Of a DNA stretch of 64,000 nucleotides, positions 41,880 through 51,082 are shown in pieces. The stretch is from an uncultured Ruminiclostridium sp. (GTDB lineage: Bacteria; Bacillota; Clostridia; Oscillospirales; Ruminococcaceae). The notes beneath the pieces are model-generated. The model made no database searches, had not been told where the DNA came from, and worked only from the letters and a program-made list of their open reading frames with translations. Each line of letters opens with the position of its first letter. Positions within the stretch are counted from its first letter, which is position 1. The stretch lies in NCBI GenBank assembly GCA_910588335.1, contig CAJUQV010000006.1, positions 48,348 through 112,347 of the forward strand. Direction: 5' to 3'. Made by a program: the position numbers and the translations under genes.

Positions 41880-42253
41880 TTTATTATCCACCTTTCCTTC
41901 TGAGCGGCGCGGGAAACCCCAAACGCCATGGGCAAAAAGCCTTTTTTTCAGTTTTTTCAAGCTGATTATTTTTTAATTTAAAAATATTATAACCGCTGAA
42001 TCCCGTAATTGCTTCGCAATTACGGCAGATTGTTTAAACTGCGCTTTAAAACACCGGTTTTCGTAATTTCGTATCATTTGTTTATTCGCCGACCGAAAAT
42101 CAATATTACGCAGCGAAAAGATTTTTACCGCCGCAGCTGCCGAAAAAACCGCTTTCGATTTTTTAAATCCGTTATGAAAATCAATCGCTGTTTTTTCTTG
42201 CGGCTGAAATTATTTTTTCGCGTTTTAACGTGAGTATTCGAGTTATTTTTTGG
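41880..42253. other. Intergenic interval with a KS repeat
   Basis: Apart from the KS repeat at 42002-42050 I see no gene, only AT-rich sequence with fragments such as CGCTTTCGATTTTTTAAATC. No terminator with a clear stem follows the HAD gene. Confidence 0.4.
42002..42050. repeat. KS repeat, inverted orientation
   Basis: CCGTAATTGC-TTC-GCAATTACGG followed by CAGATTGTTTAAACTGCGCTTTAA, which is the reverse complement order of the KS copy at 55711. Confidence 0.6.
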
Positions 42254-42904
42254 TTAAATTATATTTATGATTTCTTTCATACTTTTTACGATATAATCCG
42301 CGCCGTGCGCCTTAAGCTCTTCCTTCGTTCCGTAGCCGAAAAGTACGCCTATTGAAGCAATGCCCGCCGCATTTGCGCCGTCGATATCATATAAAGTATC
42401 GCCGACCATAACTGTCTTTGACCTGTTCATCTCGCTTATTTTAAGATTTGATATTACGTATTCAATTACGTCGTATTTATCGGTTCTTCCCTTTGTGTCA
42501 AGCTCGGCGCCGCCTATAAAATCAAAATATTCGGAAATATTAAAATAGTCCAGAATCATTTTGGCGTATTTTTCAGGCTTACAGGTAGCCAAAGCCACTG
42601 TTTTTCCGCGCTTTTTAAGGTTTTGCAGAAGCTCCTCCGTACCTTCGGCAAGCTTACATTCCTTCCAGCCTGTAACGGAATATCTTTCACGATATTTTTT
42701 TACCGCCTTCCCCGCCTCCGTATCATTAAATTTCGCAAAAGACTTGAATTGTTCAAATAAAGGCGGGCCGATAAAACAGGAAAGCTCGGTTTTATCGGCT
42801 ATATGTATTCCGAAGCTTTCCAAGGCAAAGCTCACACAGTTTGTTACGCCCTCGAAGGAATCTGTCACTGTGCCGTCCAAATCAAATAAAACGTAATCGT
42901 ACAT
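42254..42904 (-). CDS. HAD-superfamily phosphatase (phosphoglycolate phosphatase-like)
   Basis: 216 aa. Motif I FDLDGTVTDS with nucleophile Asp, motif II TCKP-type VALATCKPEKYAKMIL, motif III Lys near AELDTKGRTDKYD, and motif IV VMVGDTLYDIDGANAAG. The cap between motifs I and II is helical, as in Gph/PgmB enzymes. Substrate is not predictable. It starts 2 bases after the stop of the 165-aa membrane protein gene, so they are cotranscribed. Confidence 0.88.
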   Translation of the reverse strand: MYDYVLFDLDGTVTDSFEGVTNCVSFALESFGIHIADKTELSCFIGPPLFEQFKSFAKFNDTEAGKAVKKYRERYSVTGWKECKLAEGTEELLQNLKKRGKTVALATCKPEKYAKMILDYFNISEYFDFIGGAELDTKGRTDKYDVIEYVISNLKISEMNRSKTVMVGDTLYDIDGANAAGIASIGVLFGYGTKEELKAHGADYIVKSMKEIINII

Positions 42905-42906
42905 TT

Positions 42907-43404
42907 TTATTTTTTATTTCCTTTTACTTCCTTATTTTCTTTAAATTCGTATTCTCCTCCGAGAACCGACGGTGAAGCTTCGTATTTCTTTTCTCTTGCC
43001 GCCGTGAGACGTTCGTATATTTTTCCGTAATTTGCTATTACGGTTATGGCCAAAGTTAAAAAGGTTATAAAAATCACGGGCATATACAGCACAGATGGAT
43101 TTTCCGCGTTTATTCCATTATAAATGCTCCTGAAAGTGCCGTAAATAAACAGAGAACCTATAAGTCCAGCGGTGTGAAAGCACAAAGCGGTTTTATACAG
43201 CTTCAGCATCAGAATCAGAGTTCCCGAAAAGTAGCATACCGCCGAGTTTATTATCCATACCTTCAATATATAGTGATTAGCAATTTCGTCCACCACTATT
43301 TCTCCCGACATCAAAGCAAGAGGAGTTAAAATTCCGAATACTATTCCCCAGATCGCCGTCATAATAATTTCAAGAACCTTTAAAATATTTATGGCAATTT
43401 TCAT
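42907..43404 (-). CDS. Four-helix membrane protein, unknown
   Basis: 165 aa. Four hydrophobic segments (about 5-30, 45-70, 76-92, 105-125) and a charged C-terminal tail ending KENKEVKGNKK. No family recognised. Upstream partner of the HAD phosphatase. Confidence 0.65.
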   Translation of the reverse strand: MKIAINILKVLEIIMTAIWGIVFGILTPLALMSGEIVVDEIANHYILKVWIINSAVCYFSGTLILMLKLYKTALCFHTAGLIGSLFIYGTFRSIYNGINAENPSVLYMPVIFITFLTLAITVIANYGKIYERLTAAREKKYEASPSVLGGEYEFKENKEVKGNKK

Positions 43405-43576
43405 TTTACAGTCCGCCTTTCTTTCAAGTGTTCCTTAAATGATAGCATAATTTTGTAAAAAAGGCAATATAAAATTTTAAAAACTTCCTATTATAAAAGA
43501 AAAAACTTTTGCAGATATTAGTTATGTTCTTGAAAAAATCACACTCAATTCAGCAAAAGAAAGGTAAAATTTATAT

Positions 43577-44818
43577 ATGAAAATTATGAAAAAATTTTTA
43601 TATTTGATATATTTTTGTCTGGTATCATTGACGGTAGTATTATTCATGCAGGTAAGCTTCTATACCGTCGTGATACCCGACAATTTTTACCGTGAGAAAA
43701 CGGATATCAGCGGCTTTACCCTCGGAGCCTATCCTAATGTAAGCGTCATTAACGAGGGCGGGGCAATAACCGCCTCGACGGGCGAAAAAAATGTTTATGA
43801 TATGACTGTTATGCTTTACGGTATTATACCCATAAAAGACGTGAAAGTGAGACAGACCGATACTCCTATTTTAACGCCTTCCGGCGAAGCCTTCGGTTTA
43901 AAAATGCTAACCGATGGCGTTATGGTTACCGAGTACGGCGGAGTGGAAGGAGTTAACGGCTTTCGTTCCCCCGCTAAAGAGGGCGGTATTATGACGGGCG
44001 ACATTATAGTTTCGGTTAACGGCGTTAAAACGGAAACGGCGGCGCAGTTAAGCGACGCCGTACAGCTCAATTATGATAGGACAGAGGTTAAGGTGGTGCG
44101 GGGTGAAGAAAAACTTACTCTTCAGCTTACTCCGGAAAAATCAAAAGGCGACGGAATATATAAATTGGGAATATGGACGCGAGACAGCTGCGCGGGTATA
44201 GGTACGCTCACCTATTACGACAAAAGGAATATGACCTACGGCGGTCTGGGACATTCGGTATGCGACGCGGATACGGGAGCGCTTTTACCCTTGGCGCACG
44301 GCGAAACGGTGCCGGTATGTATAAACAATGTGGTCAAGGGCGTCAACGGACGGCCGGGCGAGCTTTGCGGCAGTTTTATGTCCGCCTCCGCCAGCGGCGA
44401 TATACTGATTAACACCGACTGCGGAGTATTCGGTCACACCAATTCCGTTCCCGACGGAGAACGGCTCCCTATGGCTTTCAAGCAGGAAATAGAAATCGGC
44501 AGCGCCGTTATTCTGACCACGGTAAACGGTATGACCCCCGAATGCTTCGGGATAGTTATCGAAAAGGTGGATTACAACAGCGGTACGGCGGTAAAAAATA
44601 TGGTTATAAGGATTGACGATGAAAGACTGCTCCAAAAAACAGGCGGAATAGTTCAGGGTATGAGCGGAAGCCCCATCATTCAGAACGGCAAGCTGGTGGG
44701 TGCGGTAACTCACGTTTTTGTAAATGACATTTCTCGCGGTTATGCGGTCTTTGCTGAGAATATGTACAAAATTTCGGCCGGATTGGATTCTGAAAACATA
44801 TCCGGACAGGCTGCGTAA
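43577..44818 (+). CDS. spoIVB: Stage IV sporulation serine peptidase SpoIVB
   Basis: 413 aa. N-terminal membrane anchor (FLYLIYFCLVSLTVVLFMQV), a PDZ domain with SPAKEGGIMTGDIIVSVNGV (about 135-155), then the S55 peptidase domain: GIGTLTYYD, GGLGHSVCD with catalytic His, and GIVQGMSGSPIIQNG with the catalytic Ser. It is secreted from the forespore and triggers sigma-K activation through SpoIVFA. Its position upstream of spo0A is the conserved Firmicutes arrangement. AAAGGT precedes ATG. Confidence 0.93.
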   Translation: MKIMKKFLYLIYFCLVSLTVVLFMQVSFYTVVIPDNFYREKTDISGFTLGAYPNVSVINEGGAITASTGEKNVYDMTVMLYGIIPIKDVKVRQTDTPILTPSGEAFGLKMLTDGVMVTEYGGVEGVNGFRSPAKEGGIMTGDIIVSVNGVKTETAAQLSDAVQLNYDRTEVKVVRGEEKLTLQLTPEKSKGDGIYKLGIWTRDSCAGIGTLTYYDKRNMTYGGLGHSVCDADTGALLPLAHGETVPVCINNVVKGVNGRPGELCGSFMSASASGDILINTDCGVFGHTNSVPDGERLPMAFKQEIEIGSAVILTTVNGMTPECFGIVIEKVDYNSGTAVKNMVIRIDDERLLQKTGGIVQGMSGSPIIQNGKLVGAVTHVFVNDISRGYAVFAENMYKISAGLDSENISGQAA

Positions 44819-44920
44819 ATTCTACATTTTTCGCTGTGAAGTATTATAACTATTTCATATGCGTCAAAAATACGCAATATCAGTTTTGATTCTTATCCAA
44901 AATGAAAACTTCATTTTTTT

Positions 44921-44962
44921 AAAAAACCGCTTTTATTTTTCCTATAAACGCGGTTTTTTTGG
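44921..44962 (+). terminator. Terminator of spoIVB
   Basis: AAAAAACCGC-TTTTATTTTTCCTATAAAC-GCGGTTTTTTT. Works on the plus strand and probably both ways. Confidence 0.75.
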
Positions 44963-44985
44963 GGTTTTTTTTCAAATAAGATAAA

Positions 44986-45249
44986 TTGAAAACTTTTTTT
45001 ACTAAACTTATTAAATTCGCTTTGATTCTGTCAAATAATGTGCTATTATTTAACATGGACAAGCGAAGGAATACGTATGACCGAGTCCGAAAAAAGGAGG
45101 GATATATAAAAGAATACGGGCAAGGAAATATGATTCTTACCGGAGAAAACAAAGCCAAAAAATATTTTTCACGCATATCTCCGATAAAGATATCGGTTCA
45201 CTCGGAGATTTTACCCCAAATACCGTCCCGGAAGCTTTCGACAATTTAA
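44986..45249 (+). pseudogene. Possible decayed small gene between spoIVB and spo0A
   Basis: An open frame (up to 87 codons) with an ATG at 45130 (MILTGENKAKKYFSRISPIK) after a GGAGGG and AAGGA. A neighbouring frame over the same bases reads HISDKDIGSLGDFTPNTVPE followed by AFDNLK, which looks more protein-like, so a frameshifted relic is plausible. A promoter-like TTGATT-16-TATTAT precedes it. The rest of 44963-45653 holds a KS repeat and a DH element. Confidence 0.3.
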
Positions 45250-45350
45250 AGCACAGCTTATACTAATCTTTGATCAAGATATAGACAAATGGATAATCAA
45301 AGATTAGTGCTTAGAGATTGGTATTAAACAAACTGTCGGAATTGTTTCTC
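45249..45350. repeat. KS repeat interrupted by a DH element, with TA duplication
   Basis: Left part AAAGCACAGCT-TA (to 45260), DH insert TACTAATCTTTGATCA ... GATTGGTAT (45261-45324), then TA-AACAAACTGTCGGAATTG (from 45325). The intact KS copy at 31382 reads CAGCT-TA-AACAAACTG, so removing the insert and one TA restores the repeat exactly. Confidence 0.85.
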
Positions 45351-45653
45351 AATTCCGAGGTTATAAGAAATCAGCGCCCGGATCGGTATAACGCACCGCT
45401 CGTTTGGCGGACAAGCTATATGCAGAGCGGTTATTATATTAAAGCAGGATTGAATCGAAATGTGTGTTTTTTTTGTGAAAATTAGTGACAATAGTGTGAA
45501 AACAACTTGGATTTTCCGCATTGTAAAGGATTTTTACGAAAAAAATGTATCTTACATTTTTCGGTTCAAGCAGGTTGTATCATTTAAGAGCGTTAAAATT
45601 TCTTCATACTTCATTTTCTCATGAATGATCAACGGACTTAGGAAGGAAAATTT

Positions 45654-46448
45654 ATGAACAGTTTAAAAATTCTCATCGGCAACGATATACCCGATCAGGG
45701 CATATCGTGGGCAAACACCTTAAAATCTGCGGGAGCGTTCGCCGTAACAAGAAAAGCCAATGGAATGATCCTTCTCCAATATGTAAGGGAATATTCCATG
45801 CCCGACGTAATGATCATTGAAGCAAAAATGCCGGGGCTTGACGCGGCGGGAGTAATCAGGGAACTGAAAAAGATAGGCGAGCTCCCTGTTATTATCGTAA
45901 CCGCAGATCAGGAAATGCCTTCCGTCAAGGAGGAAGTTATATACCTTGGCGCAGGCGGTTTCCTTGTGAAACCCTTTGATGTCAGCAAGCTTATTAAAGC
46001 CATATCCGAAGCCGGGGAACACAACAGCTCGGTGAACATCAACATTGAAGACGCCTTTAAAGAAACATCCGAGCAGCAGGATCTGGAATGTATTGTTACC
46101 GATATAATACATCAGATAGGAATACCTGCCCACATAAAAGGATACCATTTTTTAAGATACGCCATTATGCTGAGTGTGGAAAACACTGAGATGATAAACT
46201 GTATCACAAAGCTGCTGTATCCGAGCGTAGCCGCAAAATTCAAAACTACGCCCTCAAGAGTTGAGCGCGCCATACGCCATGCCATCGAATTGGCATGGGA
46301 CAGAGGAGACGTGGACGTCCTGAACTCCTATTTCGGATACACTATAAGGAATAGCAAGGGGAAACCCACCAACTCGGAATTTATAGCGCTTATTTCCGAC
46401 AAATTGCGTCTTCAGATGAAGAACGCCGGGTATATGGTAAGACTGTGA
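45654..46448 (+). CDS. spo0A: Sporulation master regulator Spo0A
   Basis: 264 aa. The effector domain is highly conserved: IIHQIGIPAHIKGYHFLRYA, KFKTTPSRVERAIRHAIELA (recognition helix) and FGYTIRNSKGKPTNSEFIAL. The receiver domain is altered: the phospho-acceptor Asp56 of Bacillus is Glu here (DVMIIEAKMPGLD, E56), and the first acidic-pocket Asp is Asn10 (N10-D11). T83 and K106 of the receiver are kept. Phosphorelay control may therefore be lost or replaced; Glu may partly mimic phosphorylation. AGGAAG precedes ATG. Linked to spoIVB as usual. Confidence 0.95.
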   Translation: MNSLKILIGNDIPDQGISWANTLKSAGAFAVTRKANGMILLQYVREYSMPDVMIIEAKMPGLDAAGVIRELKKIGELPVIIVTADQEMPSVKEEVIYLGAGGFLVKPFDVSKLIKAISEAGEHNSSVNINIEDAFKETSEQQDLECIVTDIIHQIGIPAHIKGYHFLRYAIMLSVENTEMINCITKLLYPSVAAKFKTTPSRVERAIRHAIELAWDRGDVDVLNSYFGYTIRNSKGKPTNSEFIALISDKLRLQMKNAGYMVRL

Positions 46449-46480
46449 AAATCACTGATATATAATGGATAATAACCAAT

Positions 46481-46520
46481 AAGGCGATACCGCCGGAAAT
46501 AAAGCGGTATCGCCTTTATA
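46481..46520 (+). terminator. Terminator of spo0A
   Basis: AAGGCGATACCGC-CGGAAATAAA-GCGGTATCGCCTTTATAT, a 13-bp perfect stem with a short T-rich tail. Confidence 0.8.
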
Positions 46521-46527
46521 TCAATCT

Positions 46528-46707
46528 TTAAGGCAACACCGCACAAAGATTGTCGTGCAGACGCGCAGTCAGCTTTTTCGTCAGATTGTCCAAAACGACA
46601 CAGGAATACCGGCGTATTTCAAGGAGTTTTGGGCAAAAATGACGAAAAAGATGCAGGCGTATGCGCGGCAAAGCGCGCAGCGCGGTCTTTGCGCGGTGTT
46701 GCCTTAA
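46528..46707. repeat. AG repeat, subfamily B, copy 2 (180 bp)
   Basis: TTAAGGCAACACCGCACAAAG ... GCGCGGTGTTGCCTTAA, flanked by TA. Compared with 31220-31370 it has an extra GCGGCAAAGCGCGCAGCGCG-type palindromic stretch near the right end. Confidence 0.85.
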
Positions 46708-46808
46708 TCAAGTCCGCAGCTTGGGTCTGTCCGTAACAAGCGGCAGGAAACGTCAAAAACCGATAATATCATTTTCATATAAAAATTGCCCACTTTTCGG
46801 AATTTGTT

Positions 46809-48158
46809 TCAGAGCTTGTATTCATAGGATAACAGACTTTTCTTTCCGATTGCATAATAGGCTATGCCCACTGCGTCCGCAAGGAGCCAGCCGATCGGAA
46901 CCGACCACCATATACCCGTCACTCCGACTTCCGGAACGGCGGACAGCAGATACGCCAAAAGAACGCGAGTGCCGAGAGACAACACGGTAAGCACCACCGA
47001 CATACGAGGTCTGCCCAAAGCCCGATAAAATCCGTACAACAGAAACAGACAGCCGATGCCAAAGTAAAAGGTTCCCTCGATATGCAGGTAACGCACACCC
47101 TCCGCGATAATTGCCGTTTCCTCTGCGTTTACAAACAGCATCATCAACGGCTGTGCAAATATCCATATGGCTGCGGATATTACGGCACAGAAGATTATCG
47201 ACACCGCAGCGGCATACTTTAATCCACTGCGAATTCTTTCCGGTTTTTTCGCTCCGTAATTTTGAGCGATAAACGTTGAAAATGCGTTTCCGAAATCCTG
47301 TACGGGCATATACGCAAACGCGTCTATCTTGACCGCGGCGGCAAACGCCGTCATAACCGAAGCTCCAAAGCTATTGATTATACCTTGCACCAACAGAATG
47401 CCCAGATTCATAACGGATTGCTGAATACAGGTAAGTATGGAAAACCCCATGATATTCTTCATAACCCCGCGGCGGATACGAAGCTCCCCTTTTTTGAATT
47501 TTAAATAGGGAACATATTTGACGGAATAAACGGCGATCCCAATACCCGCAATGTACTGAGCTATTAAAGTAGCCTCCGCCGCCCCCGCCGTACCGCGCTT
47601 AAATCCAAATACAAACAGAAAGTCCAGCCCGATATTCAGCACAGCCGAAATCGCCAGAAACACAAGCGGCACAACGGAATTTCCAACCGCCCTCAAAAGG
47701 GATGAAAAGTAATTGTAAAGAAAAGTTGCAAAAATTCCGCAAAAAATAACCGCAAGATAGTCTCTCATATAGTCCCAGATATCGGGAGGGATATTCATAA
47801 ATATTTTTACCTTATCCAGCAGTATAAAAGCAATTATATTTAAGACGGCGGTCAGCAACAGAATAAGCAAAAAAGAAGCGCATATACCGTCCTTTAATCC
47901 CGTTTCATCCTTTTCACCGAATCGTATGGAAAAGAACGCCCCGCTGCCCATGCACAGCCCCAACAGGATTGAGGTCAGGAATGTCATAAGCGTAAACGAT
48001 GAACCTACCGCCGCCAGAGCGTCCGAGCCGAGATATCTGCCCACAATCAGCGTGTCGGCAATATTATAGCACTGCTGAAGCAGATTTCCAAGCACCATCG
48101 GAGCGGCAAATATCAGCATTGATTTCATAATCGGTCCGTGCGTCATATCCGTCTGCAT
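46809..48158 (-). CDS. MATE-family multidrug/sodium antiporter
   Basis: 449 aa with twelve hydrophobic segments. Two MATE halves start at IMKSMLIFAAPMVLGNLLQQ and ILTCIQQSVMNLGILLVQGI. NIADTLIVGRYLG and ALAAVGSSFTLM are typical of the DinF/NorM superfamily. The ATG at 48158 has AAAGGA about 11 bases upstream; longer in-frame starts lie within the preceding gene. Second of a pair, probably cotranscribed. Substrate unknown. Confidence 0.85.
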   Translation of the reverse strand: MQTDMTHGPIMKSMLIFAAPMVLGNLLQQCYNIADTLIVGRYLGSDALAAVGSSFTLMTFLTSILLGLCMGSGAFFSIRFGEKDETGLKDGICASFLLILLLTAVLNIIAFILLDKVKIFMNIPPDIWDYMRDYLAVIFCGIFATFLYNYFSSLLRAVGNSVVPLVFLAISAVLNIGLDFLFVFGFKRGTAGAAEATLIAQYIAGIGIAVYSVKYVPYLKFKKGELRIRRGVMKNIMGFSILTCIQQSVMNLGILLVQGIINSFGASVMTAFAAAVKIDAFAYMPVQDFGNAFSTFIAQNYGAKKPERIRSGLKYAAAVSIIFCAVISAAIWIFAQPLMMLFVNAEETAIIAEGVRYLHIEGTFYFGIGCLFLLYGFYRALGRPRMSVVLTVLSLGTRVLLAYLLSAVPEVGVTGIWWSVPIGWLLADAVGIAYYAIGKKSLLSYEYKL

Positions 48159-48204
48159 ATATTGAGACTTCCTTTCGCAAAAAGAATAATACAAAATCAG
48201 AGTT

Positions 48205-49581
48205 TTATTGTTCCCCAACAAGATTGCTTATCCATACTCCTTTTCTGATTAAAACATATCCCACGGCAACTTTAATCAGATCCGCCGCCTGAACTAAGGC
48301 AAACACCGCAAAAACAGGCAATTGTGTAAAATTGCAAAGGATAAAAGCACAGGGAACCGGTATCAGCCACGAAAAAACGCTGTCAAACATAAAGGTGACA
48401 AACGTCTTTCCTCCTGAACGCAAGGTGAAATAAAGAGCGTTGAGAAATCCTTGAACGGGAAAAAACAAAGCGGTTATTATTATAAAGCTTGTGGCATAAC
48501 CTTTTATCTCGTCGGTGGTATTGTAAAAGCCCGGAAAAATTCCCGAAAACGCAACCAAAATCACCGTCAGTACAAAGCAGACAAAGCCCGTAAACCACAT
48601 AAGGCTGAAAGACTCCTTTTTCGCTTTTTCATATTGCGAAGCGCCCAATGTTTGACCGATCAGTATGCCCACCGCGTTGCCCAAAGCAACAAAAACCACG
48701 TTGAGCAAATTGCACAGCGCGTTTGATATATTAAGCCCCGCCACTATGTCCAGACTCCTTATGGAATAACATTGAGTAAGCGCGGCAATCGCTCCGGCCC
48801 ATAAAAATTCGTTAAAAAATATTGGCAGACTTTTTTTTACAATGCGCTTCATATCGTAAAACGGAACCAACATTGTTTTATACAACCCTTTTATAAAGGT
48901 ATGTTTCTTACGCGCCGCAAACGTCCATATCACCGTCACCGACATTTCGGCTATTCTCGCCAAAACCGTGGCTATCGCGGCGCCCTTTACACCCAGACGA
49001 GGCATGCCAAAGTTTCCGTAAATCAGAAGATAGTTGAAAACAATATCTATAACCACCGAAGATACCCCGGCTATCATAGGTTTTATGCTGTCTCCCGTTT
49101 CTCTGAGGCTGCCCGCGTATATTTGCGTTACAACAAAAAACGGAAGTCCCCACAACATTACCGACAGGTATTCCTTGGCGAGACTCATTGTCAGAACGGG
49201 ATCCACGTTTGTGCTTTCTCCCCTCAGATAAAGGGAAATAAGCGGCTCAGCGGCAAAATTAAAAATAAGAAGCCCTCCTATAAGGCAGACAGCTCCTATC
49301 CAGTGCTTTATACGAACGGTATTTCTGAATCCGTCCATATTATTCCGACCGAAATATTGCGCGCCATAAATTCCCGGCCCCGAAAGCCCGCCGAATATAG
49401 CCAGATTAAAGACAAAAATAAGCTGACTTACTATGGATACCGCCGTTATGGCCTCGCTTCCGATGCTGCCCACCATAACGTTATCCACAAGTCCTACCGC
49501 GTTGGTGATGCCGTTTTGTATCATCATAGGCACCGCAAGCCGAAGCGCGGATTTATAAATGGGATTATTTCTTATTTTCAT
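48205..49581 (-). CDS. MATE-family efflux protein
   Basis: 458 aa, twelve predicted helices. IYKSALRLAVPMMIQNGITN and GLVDNVMVGSIGSEAITAVS are MATE first-helix motifs; the second half begins KKSLPIFFNEFLWAGAIAAL. It differs clearly from its neighbour, so they are not a recent duplication. They may export different compounds or act as a pair. Confidence 0.85.
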   Translation of the reverse strand: MKIRNNPIYKSALRLAVPMMIQNGITNAVGLVDNVMVGSIGSEAITAVSIVSQLIFVFNLAIFGGLSGPGIYGAQYFGRNNMDGFRNTVRIKHWIGAVCLIGGLLIFNFAAEPLISLYLRGESTNVDPVLTMSLAKEYLSVMLWGLPFFVVTQIYAGSLRETGDSIKPMIAGVSSVVIDIVFNYLLIYGNFGMPRLGVKGAAIATVLARIAEMSVTVIWTFAARKKHTFIKGLYKTMLVPFYDMKRIVKKSLPIFFNEFLWAGAIAALTQCYSIRSLDIVAGLNISNALCNLLNVVFVALGNAVGILIGQTLGASQYEKAKKESFSLMWFTGFVCFVLTVILVAFSGIFPGFYNTTDEIKGYATSFIIITALFFPVQGFLNALYFTLRSGGKTFVTFMFDSVFSWLIPVPCAFILCNFTQLPVFAVFALVQAADLIKVAVGYVLIRKGVWISNLVGEQ

Positions 49582-49689
49582 GACTGTTTTTTTCCTTTTT
49601 CGATATTATTAAGTTATTATTGTAGCAGAAACGAAAGTGAATGTCAATAAAAATATTGTTTTTACACGGAAAACCTTAATAACATGTTC

Positions 49690-49867
49690 TATAGCAATCC
49701 AACAAAAAGATAAACAAATAGGAGCGAAGCGACTAATTGTCCTTTCCGCTTCCCTTTCGGACTCCGAAAGGGAAGTAGGGGAGTCCAAAGGACGGGGGCA
49801 ACGCCCCCAAAGCTTGTGTGTTTTTGCACTGTTGTAATTTTGTTTAAACTTTTTTTGGATTGCTATA
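49690..49867. repeat. 178-bp MITE-like repeat, copy 2 (TIR TAGCAATCC)
   Basis: Perfect ends TATAGCAATCCAA and TTGGATTGCTATA. It is about 95% identical to 1959-2136 by eye, with same length, and lies 47 kb away in the same orientation, between the MATE and AraC genes. Confidence 0.85.
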
Positions 49868-49871
49868 ATTA

Positions 49872-49908
49872 GAAAAGGCGCGCGTATTATCCTATGAATA
49901 CACGCGCC
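49872..49908 (-). terminator. Terminator of the AraC regulator gene
   Basis: Minus strand: GGCGCGTGTATT-CATAGGAT-AATACGCGCGCC then TTTTC, 15 bases after the stop at 49923. Confidence 0.85.
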
Positions 49909-49922
49909 ATATTGTTATGACA

Positions 49923-50819
49923 TCATTCGCCGATTGTGCGGCACCGCCCTATCCTTCTGTACTCTCCCGGAGTCAGGTCAAATCTTTTCTTAAATCTTCT
50001 GTTAAAATATGAAAGGTTATCAAATCCGCACTCCGCGGCAATATTAAGTATGTTTTCACCGGATCTTAACAGCATTTTCGCCGCCGCGTCAAGACGATAG
50101 TTGTTCAGATATTCCACGAAGGAAACCCCCATGGTCTCCTTAAAAAATCTCATAAAATACGACTTGCTGTAAAAGCAGCAGCCCGATATTTCCTCTACCG
50201 AAATTTGTTTGTGATAATTTTTCTCAATATAGGAAAGAATAATTTTAAGCTTTTTCAAAGAGCGTTCGTTTGTTTTGCATCTCTCCTCCGCGCCGCCCTC
50301 GGTAAGCAGAAGGTACATTATCTGAAAAAGGCAGCCCTTTACCGCAAGCTGATAACCACGTTTTCTTTCTTCGCACAGCCTGTCCAGACGGGAGACAAGC
50401 TCGGAAATGCTCCCGTGACATGAAAGGCGGCCATGAATATGCGCGGCGGTGGGGATCTCTCCGCCGCATATAGGGTCAATATAGTTTTTTCGGCATAGAT
50501 CCTCCCCCGCCGAATACAGAAGGGACGATTTGAAAATTATGTTTTCGTATTCCATGGACATCCCATCCTTTTGCCCGATGGAATGAAGCTTTCCGGATGG
50601 GACGAACACAATGTCCCCCGCCTTTACCTCGAATTCCTCAAGATCTACGCTTATTTTCCCTTCCCCTTTTTTTACGATAATGAGTTCTACTTCCTCATGC
50701 CAGTGAATTTTTACCGAGGCGAAATCCAGGGGGATTGTGCAGAGATATGTGTTGTAAGGGAAATCATCGGGAGTGTGCTTTTTGTGTTCGCGATAGCTTC
50801 CGTATTGAATGTTATCCAT
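49923..50819 (-). CDS. AraC-family transcriptional regulator with cupin sensor
   Basis: 298 aa. N-terminal cupin (IHWHEEVELIIVKKGEGKIS, DIVFVPSGKLHSI) and C-terminal double HTH (ISVEEISGCCFYSKSYFMRF and ENILNIAAECGFDNLSYFNR, then LTPGEYRR). It is divergent from glgP with 263 bases between, so control of glycogen or maltodextrin phosphorolysis is likely (inference). ATG at 50819 has GGAGG 5 bases upstream. Confidence 0.9.
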   Translation of the reverse strand: MDNIQYGSYREHKKHTPDDFPYNTYLCTIPLDFASVKIHWHEEVELIIVKKGEGKISVDLEEFEVKAGDIVFVPSGKLHSIGQKDGMSMEYENIIFKSSLLYSAGEDLCRKNYIDPICGGEIPTAAHIHGRLSCHGSISELVSRLDRLCEERKRGYQLAVKGCLFQIMYLLLTEGGAEERCKTNERSLKKLKIILSYIEKNYHKQISVEEISGCCFYSKSYFMRFFKETMGVSFVEYLNNYRLDAAAKMLLRSGENILNIAAECGFDNLSYFNRRFKKRFDLTPGEYRRIGRCRTIGE

Positions 50820-50948
50820 GTGAACCTCCAAAAAGGATAGAATTGTACAAAAAAATGGCATAATAATGCAAGAAATAAAACAAAAACGGTATTACAATTG
50901 TAACATAATAACAGAATAGTATCAGCTCCATACAGGAACCGACAACGC

Positions 50949-51055
50949 AATACTGATCTTTATTCAAGTTGTAGACTTGATGCAGGATCAGATCCCAAAC
51001 AATAATCTTTAGTATACCGCTTGAATCGTTTGTACTTGACCAAAGATCAGTATAG
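50949..51055. repeat. Double-hairpin (DH) element in the AraC-glgP divergent region
   Basis: AATACTGATCTTTATTCAAG ... CTTGATGCAGGATCAG, linker ATCCCAAACAAT, then AATCTTTAGTATACC ... TTGACCAAAGATCAGTATA. Both stems are imperfect. It occupies the space where the glgP promoter should be, so it may influence expression. Confidence 0.65.
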
Positions 51056-51082
51056 CGCACATAATGAAAGGAAGGTATTAAA

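Noticed and set aside
46809..49581. Tandem MATE genes as a recent duplication
   Set aside because: The two proteins differ throughout; they are separate family members.
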